Shown here: positions 35,197 through 48,480 of the stretch, in pieces
Layout: every line of letters begins with the position of its first letter
Position numbering within the stretch: the first letter of the stretch is position 1
Assembly (NCBI RefSeq): GCF_040939455.1
Contig: NC_134107.1
Span: forward strand, 17,919,537 to 17,983,536
Direction of reading: 5' to 3'
Origin: Microcebus murinus
Taxonomy: Eukaryota; Chordata; Mammalia; Primates; Cheirogaleidae
DNA: 64,000 nt
Position numbers and translations under genes: made by a program
The notes under the pieces: model-generated
Database searches by the model: none
What the model saw: the letters and a program-made list of their open reading frames with translations, nothing else
Told to the model about the DNA's origin: nothing

Positions 35197-36063
35197 TAAA
35201 AAGACCTTACCTGCAAAGAGTAGAGCAGAGTTTAATCATCTCAAACAATACCAAAAGAGGGCATTATCTGTGCTAAGCACCTGAGATGTGGTCAACATTA
35301 AGCAGGGACCTTGCCTGCTTTGGGCAGATGATAGGAGTTTTATGAGCTTCAATATATTTATTTCAATAAAATGCATTTAATAACAGAAAGTCCATACTGC
35401 ATTTGGTGTGGTTATTAATTTTTTTCAGAAAATATTTCCTGGGCCTCCTTCTGGCACATTGCCCAAAAATCCCAGGGAAGGAACCAGATTAGGAATCAGA
35501 GTAGAATTTGGATGGAGCCCACTGAATTAATCTATCTGCTAATGCCAAGAAAACATTGTGTGATGATGTCCTCACATCATCACATTTGGAGTGTAAAAGC
35601 ATGGGACTTAGTGTTATTTCCCAGTCTTTATAACTAGCCATGAATGTCATTCTTAAGACAGTTATACCAAGTTGATATTGTCTGTAACAACAGTTCTGAA
35701 TTTTGCTTCCTAAATTGGTACATAGGGAAATATTGCAAAATACACTCATTCTTTGTAAAGCAGTGCAGATTTCAGAGTCATATAGTTATAAAGGTCTTTT
35801 CCAATGAACGAATGTCCATCAAGACTCTGGATGGAGAAAGTGGAACAATCTTCTCTGCATAGGACTATCCTATGAATGCAGGATATTTTTATCCTTGTCT
35901 ACTGCATAGTAAATGTTACATGAAGCTCCTGATCTTTGTGACAATCAAAAATCCAATCACATGCTTAAAAAATGCTTCTTAAAAGATCTTAACATCTGTT
36001 AAGAAACTCCAAATCTTCACATATTATTTTGTGAATCTTCATAGGCTCTTCTAGGGATTATGT
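35197..36063. other. Upstream flank of the minus-strand OR gene
   Basis: Likely 5' UTR/intron and promoter side of the gene at 34257-35192. No conserved element could be assigned by eye. Confidence 0.35.
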
Positions 36064-36072
36064 AAAGAAATA

Positions 36073-36437
<365 letters not shown>

Positions 36438-36554
36438 AAAGAAATAGAAACATAACTGGAGAATACTCCTAAGTGATCAAATTACCTGTGGTAATATAAC
36501 CCTCGATTTACTTTATCCACTGGGTCACTGGGATCAAGCAGAGATAGGAACTCA

Positions 36555-36672
36555 CAAAGACATAAACTCCATGAGAGCAGGGATTTTTGTCTGTTTTGCA
36601 CATTACAGATACCCAGTGCCTAGAGTAGTACCTAAAATGGATGCACAATAAATATTTATTGAATGAATTAAT
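36555..36672 (+). repeat. L2 3' terminus
   Basis: 'ACTCCATGAGAGCAGGGATT', 'TACCCAGTGCCTAGAGTAGT', 'CAATAAATATTTATTGAATG' is the typical L2 end. Confidence 0.7.
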
Positions 36673-37076
36673 TAATTAATGCATAACCTTGACTCAGAGG
36701 AGAAAGCAGTCAATAGAATTGAAGTTCTGCATGGCCTCTAATGATGTCATTATACTCCAAATCACTGTATAATTTGTTTGATACTCCCAATATATTTCCT
36801 GGCACCAGCAATTCCAGGTCATTTGTGTTCTTTTCAGGCAGGTATAGGAACAAAGAAACCAGTCTCCAACATAGTCAGCCTGACCAAATATTTGTTTACC
36901 TAAATGGAGTGTGTCTATGAAGAAAGTGTTTTTCATGTGAGCGACAGATTGCCCATCGCTCTATGGCATGATGGATAAGAAGCATGCCTTAGAACTGACT
37001 GCTCAAACTAAAAACAGTCGGGCTATTATGGAAAATGCATTTGACTTTCATGATTCAAATTCTCTGTCACTAGTCA
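36673..37076. other. Intergenic DNA, nothing recognised
   Basis: No gene or clear repeat. Confidence 0.35.
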
Positions 37077-37091
37077 ACAATGGAAAGCCTT

Positions 37092-37391
37092 GGCTGGGCA
37101 CGGTGGCTCACGCCTATAATCCTAGCACCCTGGGAGGCTGAGGAGGGAAGATCACTTGAGGTCAGGAGTTGGAGACCAACCTGAGCAAGAGCAAGCAAGA
37201 CACCCGTCTCTACTAAAAAAAGTAGAAAAAATTGTTCAGGCGCGGTGGTGCATGCCTATAGTTCCAACTACTGAGGCTGAGGCAGGAGGATTGCTGGAGC
37301 CGGGGAGTTTGAGGTTGCAGTCAGCTGTGATGATGTCACTGCACTCTAGCCAAGGTAACAGACTGAGACTGTGCCTCAAAAACAAACAAAA
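37092..37391 (+). mobile_element. Alu SINE, sense, older type
   Basis: Head GGCTGGGCACGGTGGCTCAC; right arm ends 'GACTGTGCCTCAAAAACAAAC'. It lacks the lemur TATATA linker. Target duplication ACAATG(G/T)AAAGCCTT at 37077-37091 and 37392-37406. Confidence 0.95.
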
Positions 37392-37767
37392 ACAATGTAA
37401 AGCCTTCATTTCTTCATATGTAAGATGGCAATAATTTTTTCTCCTTAGGATTGTTGTAAAAGAGTTAACTCAAGTAAGGACTAAGTACAGAGCTTGGCAC
37501 GTTATAAATACTCAAGTAGCATATGGTTCTCAAATTCTTTGCACATGGGAATTACCCTATTCCATGCCAGTGTTTCTACTTTAGCATATCTTAGTTGAAC
37601 CTCAAGGAATCTGCTTTCATTAAAGCAGTCCACGTGCTTGTAATGCAGGTTGTCTGTAGATCATGCTGAGGAATGCTGAAATGAGTATCATTTGTATTTG
37701 TAAAAGTTGTCAGCATCAGAATGGAGTTACTAAAGTTAAAAAAAAAAAAGAATAAAAAAGAAAAACC

Positions 37768-38150
37768 TGGCAACTAAAGCCATGGAAGGCCACAAAGAGA
37801 TTGTTCTCATGCTTCCATTTCTGATAAGAAAACTACCACAAAAGAATGCAAAAACAACTTTGCACAAAGGCCATTGCAATCTTACAAAAAATACTTCTGC
37901 AAGGAGAGTTGCCCAGCTACTGCCAGTCCAAACTTAGACTGGCATCGCCTTTATTACTGATCTTTGTAGCCAGGAATAATTATTTCAAAACAATGATGTG
38001 ATCCTTCTCATTTTTTTCTTTGTCTTCCTTTACCTCCCTAAACGTGCACATTGTTACAGCGGCACACATATTCCCATTGCAATGCTGCATTCATGAATAA
38101 ATATCCTTTTATTTGAGAGAAGTCCTCTCTTTTTGTTATTTAGGTTGGCA
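37768..38150 (+). mobile_element. ERVL-type LTR, sense, 5' limit approximate
   Basis: The 3' part has AATAAA (38096-38101), a pyrimidine-rich stretch and a CA end at 38150. It is followed at once by an internal sequence whose TGGTATCAGAAACAGG (38155-38170) fits a decayed primer-binding site for tRNA-Leu, as in ERVL/MaLR elements. The left end (TGG at about 37768) follows an A-rich run and is uncertain. Confidence 0.55.
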
Positions 38151-38900
38151 TATATGGTATCAGAAACAGGACCTAAAAATATCATTATTGAAACAAATTT
38201 GCTGTTCTTGGAACTGGTGTGCAGCACTCACTCGAGCCCTCCGAGATCTCTCCTTTCACAGCCCTCCTCCTCTGCCCTGGTTAGTCTTCTTTGAGGCTGA
38301 GCCTCTCACTTTTTGGTAGAAGTCTTTTGATATTGTTTGGGATCTGGTTTGGATAAGGCCATCTTTATAAAGGATCACCTATCCCTCAAAGGATGATAAA
38401 AGACTTTTGTCTTTCCTCCTAAATCCTTTCGGATAAAAACACTTATATCATTGTGGATTGAGTACTCTGCTTTCTACAGAACTTCCTACATTCTGTCGGT
38501 GAGGCTTGGCTTTCCTGGTGAATCGCCTTTGGTATGTGTGCCTACTTTAATATTTCGTTTGATCTACATGCTTAGATTAAAATATTTGTGACCACCCGTA
38601 TCTTGGTTTCTTCTGAATCGGTTAGACCCTTTTTCCCTTGCTTGTTTCCAAAAATATTTTAAAAGCAAAAATAAACATTCTAAGCTGTGGCTGCAGGATG
38701 GCTAATGAAAAGCCACTAGGGTGGTCACCACCATCTAAAACACCAGTCTAAACTCCCGACATTCCCTGACAGGGCTTATAGGATTTTCCTCGCCCTTAAG
38801 AGATTAATAAGAAATGGAATGAGATTTTCAAACATTAAGGAATGGTAGATTTTCTGGGACTCCAGACAGCTACTTATTATGATCCATTCTTGTGCATGTT
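38151..38900 (+). mobile_element. Decayed internal sequence 3' of the ERVL-type LTR
   Basis: Begins with the candidate primer-binding site. The following several hundred bases have a less AT-rich leader-like composition but contain no open gag frame. The right limit is a guess. Confidence 0.4.
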
Positions 38901-40400
38901 TTTAAACTTAAGGGCAAACTTATAACAAGCAAAATTCAGAGCCCAAATGGTCATTATTTAAATTCTCTAAAAAGGCTCACAACTGTACAGTTAACATGTA
39001 GAGCTGTATAAGTCTGCTATCTCTATATGTTATTTTCTTTGCCTAGTTTGAATGTGCTCACTTTTCCATTGGTGTTGACATAAAATTCATTTCTTATGAC
39101 ATTCAACCCAAGATTTTTTTTAAAAATTCTTAAAAGGCTTTTGAATTAATTAATGGCTTTACAAATTACATCAGCTCAATGATAACCAACAACCCAGACA
39201 CCTTTAGGAAATGCAAACTTAGGTTTGCCTGAGTAACAATTGCTTATGGTAATAAAACATACAATTGAAAAATTAATAATCTAAAAATAGAACCAGATAA
39301 ATGTTTATTAAAGGTACGCTCTGAGATCCAAGAGGTTAAAATTTTGAGTTAGGAGCAATAATATATCTCTCTGTCATAAAAATTTTCTTTTTTCTGCCAT
39401 TTCAGTGGTAATAAAAAAATAGGTAAAACAAAACAACAACAACAACAAAAAAACATCCTATTAAAATTCTTCTCTACTTGCATTTGCTAATCAAGCAAAC
39501 CAAAAGAGGAAACAAAAGGTAGATTTGGTACTAGTTCAAAGCTACTTGAAGATTTTGTTTTTCTTATGCCATTCAGCCAGTATTAGGATAATGCAAATAA
39601 TTGCGAGTTTAACCCTGAACACATTTGAAATTGAAATAAATGGGAGAAAACTGTGAAATAAATTTTCTTTTAAATTGAATTGCCATAAAGACTATTATAT
39701 CCAAAATTTTGCTCCACAGCCTTCATTACATTACTTATCAAGGGAAATAAAGTTTAACCATGTCAACAAGTCTCAATTTTGTCAGAAATGTAATTTGAAT
39801 CTAACTGTCTTTTATAAACCAGTGAGTTTGTATTATTGTATATTCTAAAATTAAAGTTCTAAGATCTTCGTGTGTGTGTTTAGACGTATTATATATAACG
39901 TATATGAATTATGTTGTATGTTGTGTCTGCATGGTAAAATCTGGTATAGTTCGCCAAAATTCCCTTAAGGAATTCTATTTGCATCAGTTTAGATAAATGA
40001 ACATTCATATATATCTTTAACATCTGCATTAAGCAACTTACCTAAAATTCTCAGCAACATGATCATCTTAACAGAATTCAGATCTGTCTGTTGCAGAATC
40101 TTTTATGTTAGTATATGCATTCCCAGGTTGTAGATTCCTGCAAACCCTCAGGATTTCATAGTTTGGGAGAAAAACTAACAGGGCAATTAAATAAAATTGT
40201 GTGTTGACAAATCAGGTGTTATTATTAAGATAGAGAAAAAAATTTGGAAGTCTATGATTCCCTAGTGAAAAATATAATTAGTCATAATTTTAATTATCTT
40301 TCTCTATTGAGCTGTGTAGAAGCTAAACTAAAATATGTATACATATACATTACATATGCTATTAATATTCATATGTATACTTCTCCATTATACCTCTTGA
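38901..40400. other. AT-rich intergenic DNA, nothing recognised
   Basis: No gene. Contains (CAA)n at about 39432-39447 and TATA-rich pieces near 39890. It ends at the left breakpoint of the segmental duplication. Confidence 0.4.
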
Positions 40401-40467
40401 AATGCTTCAGCAATGAGCTTCTATCTCCTTTTCTAACCTGAATAGTTTTCTCTACCTGTACTAAAGC

Positions 40468-40640
40468 AGGAGTTCTTGATTTGTGTCCATTGATCCCTAG
40501 GAAGAACATAGATGGGCTTCAAGGAGTTGAAGATTCCCCCTAAGAATGGGCCTGGGAAGTCTTGTTTGTGTGCTGATCTGTTCAAGAGCATCTATTAGAT
40601 TTTCATTAGTGTTCATGGTTCAGAGCCATTGAGCTACAGG
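40468..40640 (+). repeat. hAT/Charlie-like DNA transposon fragment
   Basis: 'GCAGGAGTTCTTGATTTGTG' begins like a hAT-Charlie terminus, followed by 'GGGCTTCAAGGAGTTGAAG'. An opposite-orientation relative is at 7365-7490, and the duplicated copy is at 60875-61048. Confidence 0.5.
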
Positions 40641-41486
40641 CCTCAGATTTGCGTCACCCAATATGAGAGCCTTATAGAGTGTGTTGACACTTTCTTTAAT
40701 GGATTTTACCAGAAGAATTTGGTCAACGAAGGGTCAACTAGATAAAATTTCTTTTAGAGCACTTTAGATCTTTGATTTTCTAAACTAGAATACTAAAAAT
40801 TTTTGTCATTTGGACACTATAAACATTCCAATTCCACTTTTTAGTTATTTTAATGTATACCATAACTCAATATTGACTGTAATCACTTTGTTGTGTTATC
40901 AAACATTGTTCATTGTATCTAATTTTCTAGCTATATTTTTTACCCATTAACCATCCCCTCCTTAACTCTTCTTCCCTGGTACTCTTCCCATCCTCTGATA
41001 ACAATCATTTGACTCTCTAACTTTGATTTTTAACAATTGCAATACCCATGGTTGTTAGGTTTTCAATATATATTTGTTTTATTATTAAATGAAGGGCCCT
41101 AACTATTTCAGTTGTGGTAGGCTAGGCTACATTACAGTTTAAATTTTGGGAAGCATTGTCTTCCCACAGGTCTCAGAAGCAGTGACTCTGAGACCCTGTT
41201 TCTGCTGTACTACTATGTGTTACAACTAGTATTGATTATATCCTTGGACCACTTTCCAGATTAATGCGCATGACTTCCTGTGCAGATCTTTCCTTCCTTC
41301 TCCATGTGGTGATCCTGCATATTCTGGATCTTCCTGCCTAATTTACAGTTTCTTGTGTTTTCTTTCTCTATTGCTTGCAAAAATACAAACAAGAAAGTAT
41401 TTATGTTTATAAATATAAATTACATTAATGTTGTCTTATTTTGAAAATTAATCAAAATTAAATGAAACTTATGATACATATCCTTT

Positions 41487-42373
41487 TTATTTTTAAGTTT
41501 ACTTTTATTGACAAATAATTGTATCTGCTTATGGGGTACAATGTGATGCTTCAATACAAGCATGAATTGTTGAATGAACATGCCACAATAATTAATGCAT
41601 CCACTATTTTACATACTTATAATTCCTTTGTGGTGATAACATTTATAAAGCACTCTTTAAGTAACCTTTAAATGCACAACACATTGTTATTAACTCTACT
41701 CACCTTGCTATGCAATAGATCACCAGAATTTATTTTTCCTGCCTAATTGAACTTTGTATCCTTTGACCAACATTTCCCTTTTCCCCAACTACTCCCACCT
41801 CAGTGACTGGTAACCACCATTCTACTCTCTGCTTCTACGAATTTGAATTTTTCCATCCCAAATATAAGTGACATCATGCAATATTAGTCTTTCTGTGCCT
41901 GGCTTATTTCACTTAGCACAATAAGGTATCACATCACACCTGTTGGAAAATGCATTATCACAAGGAAAAAAAAAAAAACATAACAAGTGTTGGCAAGGAT
42001 GTGAAGAAAAAGGAAGCTTTGTACACTTTTGGTGGGAGAGTATATTATTACAGGCATTTTTAAAAAAACAATATGGAAGTTCCAGAAAATATTAAAAATA
42101 GAATTACCACATGATCCAGCAATTCTACTTCTGGGTATATATCCAAAGGAATTGAAATCTATATGTAAAGGAAATATCTGCACCCCCATGTTTGTTGCAG
42201 TGTTATTCGTAAACAGCTAAGATTTGGAAACAACCTAAGTGCCCATTATCAGATGAATGGTTTAAAAAAATGTGGTATATATATGCAATGGAATACTATT
42301 CAGCCTTAAAAAGGTAATTTTCTCACTTGTAACAACATGGATGAACCTAGAGGACATTATGCAAAGTGAAATA
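41487..42373 (-). mobile_element. L1 3' end with 5' inversion (twin-priming structure)
   Basis: 41487-41930 is L1 3' UTR in antisense ('GACAAATAATTGTATCTGC', 'CTGGTAACCACCATTCTACT', 'CTGGCTTATTTCACTTAG'). 41935-42373 is the preceding L1 stretch in sense (end of ORF2: 'CACATGATCCAGCAATTCTA', 'AATGGAATACTATTCAGCC', ending 'GCAAAGTGAAATA'). The two halves meet at the same L1 position, AAGTGAAATA, as in inverted insertions. The duplicated copy is at about 61895-62772. Confidence 0.75.
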
Positions 42374-42922
42374 CCCTTTCTTGTATCATATCTATATGTA
42401 TTATCTATATAAAATATTGCCATTTTGAATAAAGTGTACTCATAGACTTTTATTTTTCAAGTTGTTTCACTTCAGTAAAGTTATTATCTTTTCTTTTTAA
42501 AATAATTGTATTTTGAAGCTCAGAATGTCACAATTTGGATGTAAGTTCACTCCTATAAAATAAAGAGGAGCTCTGTGAGTTACACAGTGAATCACAAAAA
42601 GCACATCTATGGGATCTTGATAGATTTTTTTTCCGTTACTAGAGAAACTTATGTAAGAGACATATAAATTATAAGATCATGCCAACTGGGTCTAGTTTGT
42701 ATCAAGTTATTTCTTGGGTGCTATTGATCGTTGTGTTGGTACCTCTTGGGGGAAAATGTATTTATAAAAATGTTTAGGATATTCTGTTAAAAGAAAGTGA
42801 TGAATATAATTTAGTTACTAATCATAAGAACATATTAAAACTGATTTTGCACACTTGTTCCTATTGCTAGGACCAGGTAGATACTATTCTGCATGTATCA
42901 GTCAGCCAAATATTCTTAGGTT
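42374..42922. other. Non-repeat part of the duplicated segment
   Basis: No gene; similar to 62773-63318. Confidence 0.4.
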
Positions 42923-42936
42923 AAAGAAGTAGACTG

Positions 42937-43276
<340 letters not shown>

Positions 43277-43600
43277 AAAGAAGTAGACTGTTCTGTCACT
43301 TTATGAAGGTAGAGGAGAATTTGGGAGCTTCAGGTTTATGTTTGTTTTTAATTTAAAGTAACATGAAATTAAATCCAAATACGTAGAGTTTGTATTCTGA
43401 TTTATTCTCCTGAATGTTCCTAATTTTCTTATTTTAGGTTTCTTGAACTCTTGAACTTGAGCATGTGTCAAGGGTGGAAATTGTAACTTGCATTATAAGA
43501 ATCCTTGATCACAATGAAGCACAATGATAGCTCTGTTTGAAATACGAATGGCCTGATCTAAAATTGTCTTTGCTTCTCCTTAGAAGGAGATGACCTTGAT

Positions 43601-44518
43601 TTATTTGAAGAGTTTATTCAGAGCCTCTTTCACATCCTTATTCCTCAGACTGTAGATCATGGGGTTCAGCATGGGGAAGAGTACGGTGTAAAATGTAGAA
43701 ACTATTTTGTCCCTATCCAAAGAATAGCTAGATTGGGGGCGAGAGTAGATGTAGAGAATGGAGCCATAGTATAAGGTAACGGAGATCAGGTGGGAGGAGC
43801 ACGTGGAGAAGGCTTTGAGGCGGCCCCGGGTAGAGCGGATCCTCAAGACAGTGGCGATGATGAAGAGGTAGGAGGCGAGGATGAGTGCGGCGGGCGTGAT
43901 CACGTTGGAGGCCAGGAGGAAGTACATCAGAACCTGGTAGCCATCTTTCTTGCCACAGGCCAGCTTCACCAGGGGAAGCAAATCACAGAAAAAGTCATCA
44001 ATGATGTTATCACCGCAGAAGTTAAAGGAAAACGTTCTTTTGGTGATGATGGAAGAGTTAATAAACCCACCGAGATACGAGGCTGTGACCAAAAATGTAC
44101 ATAGTTTTCTGGGCATGGCCTGAGCATAGAGCAGGGGTTTGGAGATGGCCACATAGCGGTCATAAGCCATGGCAGCCAGCAGGTAGCACTCACTATAGGC
44201 CAGCCCCGCAGAGAAGAAGAACTGGCACAGGCAGCCAGCAAAGGAGATGCTTTTGTCTTCAGAGATGCAGGTCATTAGGATCTTTGGAGTGTAGACAGAG
44301 GAATACCAGAGATCCAGAAAAGACAGATTTCCAATGAAAAAATACATGGGTGTGTGGAGACGGGAGTCATTACAGATCAGCACCATGAGGGTGCTATTTC
44401 CTACCAGGGTCAGAGAGTACACCCCGAGGAACACCACGAACAGAGCCAGCTGCATCACTGGATCTGTCGTGAAGCCCAGCAGGAGGAACTCACTCACTGT
44501 GCGATTGCTCCTCTCCAT
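43601..44518 (-). CDS. OR9G1: Olfactory receptor, OR9G1 type (intact)
   Basis: A 305-residue odorant receptor that resembles, from memory, human OR9G1 (and its near-twin OR9G9), including the stretch GGFINSSIIT (150-159) and LLPLVKLACGKK (180-191). Family motifs: Asn5 glycosylation site, Gly40-Asn41, LHTPMYFF (54-61), MAYDRY (117-122), KAFSTC (235-240), PMLNPMIYS (282-290). The start is MERSN. The longer frame to 44602 adds 28 residues, but a strong 3' splice site (TCTCTTCTTTTAG, ending at 44535 on the minus strand) lies within it, so that extension is probably intron. Its first 136 codons match the gene at 34257-35192 almost exactly. It lies in duplicated DNA, with a second copy starting to appear at 63643. 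Confidence 0.95.
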   Translation of the reverse strand: MERSNRTVSEFLLLGFTTDPVMQLALFVVFLGVYSLTLVGNSTLMVLICNDSRLHTPMYFFIGNLSFLDLWYSSVYTPKILMTCISEDKSISFAGCLCQFFFSAGLAYSECYLLAAMAYDRYVAISKPLLYAQAMPRKLCTFLVTASYLGGFINSSIITKRTFSFNFCGDNIIDDFFCDLLPLVKLACGKKDGYQVLMYFLLASNVITPAALILASYLFIIATVLRIRSTRGRLKAFSTCSSHLISVTLYYGSILYIYSRPQSSYSLDRDKIVSTFYTVLFPMLNPMIYSLRNKDVKEALNKLFK

Positions 44519-44522
44519 GGCT
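44112..44522 (-). other. Converted tract shared with 34786-35196
   Basis: Partner of the tract described at 34786. The rest of this gene looks like the OR9G1 lineage along its whole length, so this copy is the likelier donor. Confidence 0.9.
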
Positions 44523-46300
44523 GCAGGAATCTCACCTAAAAGAAGAGAAAATGAGAGCTCGGTTGGAATCACTGTGCTGAATAAATAGAATGTATGTAAC
44601 ATATTACCTCTCTGGTAATCCTAGAACTCTAGGACCAATTATGTAGAACAAAATATTTTGTTTATGTTCAAAATATTTGCACTCACTGTTCATTCTGCTT
44701 ATAATTTTTTGTAGTCCCTTTACTTCCTGAAAAATATGTTGCCTTCTCAATCTGGTCTTCCTGAACCACTCTTATCAACCCCCCCCCCCCCACACACACA
44801 TACATACACTCTTTACCCTCCTTCCCTGAATTATTCTTCTCCAGAGCACTGTCCCTTTGGCTCAACATGTAATTGACTCACTTTTCTTATTTGCTATCTA
44901 TTGCCACCATTAGGATGAAGGGCATGTTTTGTAGCTTGTTTTGTGTTCTGCAGGATATGATTACTTAAAATAGTGTCTGTCACAAGGTAGGCACAAATGA
45001 TAGAATATTTGATATATGGATGGGCCACTGTATTATCAAGATGCATGTCAACCAAATCCAATCCACATTCTGGTCTGCTTTAATGATGGCATTTAACCCC
45101 TAATAGAATTGTCTGCTATCCCATGTTACGTGCCATAACTAGAAATCTCAGACTATCCCATACTCTTCACAAGCAGCTCACAAGAAAAATAAGGAAGGAA
45201 TAGTCAACAGAATACAAAGTGTGACCACTGAAATATGCAGTCAGAGGGCTTCTAATTCAGAGAACACAAACACCCCCTGACATATTGCTAAATTTGTAAC
45301 TTCTTGAGCTTCATCCCCACGAGATCCAAATTTAACAGGTCAGGTTTCCAGGGCAGCACTTTCCCCCCAAGTAGCCCAAAGTGATTCTGATACAAAGTGA
45401 CTCCATGTAATAATTTGAGAAATGCTGTGACATTGGCCTTTATTATTATTAGAATGGCAATGATGATACTTTGTAGATGTGTGAAGATTAAAGGCATATG
45501 TATACAAAAGTATTTTGCAGAAAATTATACAATAATTTTGAAAGGTAACACCAACTGTTTCAGCATGAGATGTAGCATCAGACGGACCTGGGTTGAATTC
45601 TGATTCCAACCATTTAGAGCTCGGTCAGCTTTGAAAACTTAGTCTTCTGAAAAATCAATGTCCTCGTGTGTAATATAATGTGCTTCTCATCTATAATAAC
45701 AAATTCCTACAAAATTCTACAGGAATTTAATAGAGACAATGTATTTGTATTTAAGGAGGTTAGAAGAATATCTCCTTTCCAATAATAGTTATGTGCTGAG
45801 TATTTAATATTGTATTAGTTATTATTGTCATATTATCATACAATGGTAGAATTTACTATGCAAAATTAAAAAGATGGTCAAACTGGTGACAATACTATCC
45901 CTTTTTACCTTTGCTATTTCCCTCCAGTAGTCCATCTTACTTCCCTTTGGCCGATAGCTTTCTTGTTAACTCTAAAGTTTTCATAATGTTGCGTGAAATG
46001 ATTTTATTTCTATCTTATATTCCATTTCTCTAAAAATAGTAATGAAAGTTTTAGGGCCACAAATATATTTCACAACCTGAACTCTGTGGATATTTTCATT
46101 AGAAAAATTCCATTTCCAATTCACAACACAAATGAGCACAAACAAAATATTTCACGTTTCATGATTTTTTTCTTGAGGCTTAAACATAAATCCTAGGTCA
46201 CAGGTTAAAGTTTTACCTTAAGGAAGGACTTTTCTTCTGGTCAATTTCAGAGATTGTGACACTCAGCGATTGTGACATGATTGTCATGGTAAGTTGTTGT
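44519..46300. other. Upstream flank with simple repeat, L2- and MIR-like pieces
   Basis: A C-run then (CA)n at about 44780-44812. 44890-45020 is L2-like. 45395-45620 is a MIR-like stretch containing 'GCATCAGACGGACCTGGGTTGAATTCTGATTCC', the reversed-order MIR motif. No gene. Confidence 0.45.
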
Positions 46301-48480
46301 CTGATATTCTTTTTAAATGTTACCTTGTGCTGTCCTGCCTTCTGGGAAAAATAGATATTTTTAAAAAACACTCTTCATGGTTTATTTTGGGCATGAGTAT
46401 GGAAAGTCTCTCTTTATTCTGCTGGTCTGTAGGGATCTCAAGATACACACAAAACTTTATTCCTTTGGTAAATGTTCCTCAGTGGCTTCTCCTTTACTGT
46501 GTCAATTGTTTACTTTATTTTCCACCCCTTCCTTTAATATAAATTGTCCTTTCTCCCCATAACTAGTATGTAAAGTTATGTCTCCCTTTTTACTCTCAGC
46601 AGCTTCAGAACCTGCAATAGAATGATCATGGGGCATGAAAATGATGCTTTGCAATTCCTGTAATATAACAATGTAATTAGACGTTGAGTTTTTATAGGAA
46701 TAAAGCAAAATTTCTATCCCACCAGTAATAATTGAATTATGCAACTTACCAAAAGTCACAGCAACACCACATTTCAACATTTCAACACTCAAATAGCTAG
46801 TTCCAGAATCTTTTATAACAGCTATTAGATCCCATGGGCTTAATACTCATTGAATTCCTCATGGTTTTATAGCTTGAGGGACTGACAAACAAGGCAATTA
46901 AGCAGAAATACGCATTGGTGACATCGAGTCATCCTTATTTAATGAAACTCAGAAAGGTTTTGTTTAGAAAGTGTAATTCCCCATTGGTAGATGTATTTGG
47001 TCATCATTTTACATCACAAACCATGTATATTCTATATAGTTTTGCTGAATCCAAATTTTAGATATGTGTGTATGTGTGTATCTCCGATGTTTGCGTTTAT
47101 ACAGGTACATCTGAATACTGATAAACATGCAGGTACTAGTATTTCTGTCGGGTGTTGGTAAACTTCCATTTCCCCCCATGATTGACTGCCATCCTTTTCC
47201 ATCTGATCTCTGCTCCCAGAGCCCAATCTGTGTGAACTGTATCAATTAAATTGGTCAATGTGGGTGGGAATTGAAAGAAGAAAAAAGACTGAGGTCAAAG
47301 CACTTATTTTCAGGCTCTTTCCTTGTAGGGAAATCAAAGGCCACATTCATCTCAGGATCAATGCCAAAGCTGGCGCCTAGCCACCCAGTTGTGCATGTCA
47401 CGCAATCTTTCCCTCGGGTTGTGATAACTGCTCTTTCTCTTCTCCCTTCAGGCCTAGATGTTGTAAGACTCTGAGACAGAAGATTAGTCTATGCTTTGTA
47501 GTTTGTCAATATTCTTTTCATATTTTTGTGAATAGTACCTTTATTAAATTTTCCTTAAATTTTCTGGTTTTAATGGGCCATCTCTTTACTGGCAGGATTC
47601 TGACTAATATGGTAATGGATATTAGGAACAGCCCTAGACTAGAATCCTCAAATTGAGTTTCTAAGATTAGTTTGCTGATATATTTAAAGAATATGTAAAT
47701 ATCTGCTGCCTAGGATTTAAATTACCACCGGTGGTGCCATGTCATGAAGTTCAGGTGGAGGGCAAGGCCCTGAAAAATCGATTAATTGTGCCATTAATAT
47801 AACCATGATAATGTTTGTGATGAAATTTGCAGGGTATTTTATTTGAAGACTGTGTATGGCCATATGAAAGGGCATTTGAAAAGCCCCAGCTTCGTCTTTG
47901 AAGGAGTTCCTCATCACCTGTATTCTTCTAGGAATGATATGGCTGAAGTCCAAGCCAGGGTCTGGTTGTAAGCAATGCAGAGAAGCATGACCAATTAGAT
48001 GCTAAACATTGCCAGAGAGTCTATGATAAGCTAAAAGAAAAATGGTGGAGGGAGGAATTGGGACCATAAAATAAGGGATAGGGACATCGGGCTGCCAAGG
48101 AAAGAGCTAACAAAAACATCCTAGTCTGCAGAGGCAATCCCTAACTACCCCTACTTGAGGGAACTAGCTTTCCCCCTGGACAAGTCTTCTAGTTGACTGT
48201 ACTTAGGGTGTTCCCTCATAACTGATGTAATTCTCAGCACACAACCCCACCACTCCACACTGACTCTGTAGTGAAGGTTAAGTATTAATATTATTACTAC
48301 AGACGAAGAAATCCAAGAACTGCTCTCATAGGAAAAATGCCCTAAAAGAATGATGGAATCTTATCAAATTTTATTGGTAGGAGTCTAGGAAGCATGTATG
48401 AGATTGGATTCTAAGGGTGGGAAACCAAAGAGAATGAAATGCAAGGACTAATCAAGTCAAATTTATCAACACAAGTACAC
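46301..48480. other. Intergenic DNA, nothing recognised
   Basis: Short frames only. A relatively GC-rich patch near 47330-47470 shows no recognisable coding similarity. Confidence 0.35.

Noticed and set aside
44519..44602. 28-residue N-terminal extension of the OR9G1-type gene
   Set aside because: It contains a strong 3' splice site (TCTCTTCTTTTAG) and is unlike OR N-termini; MERSN is the better start.
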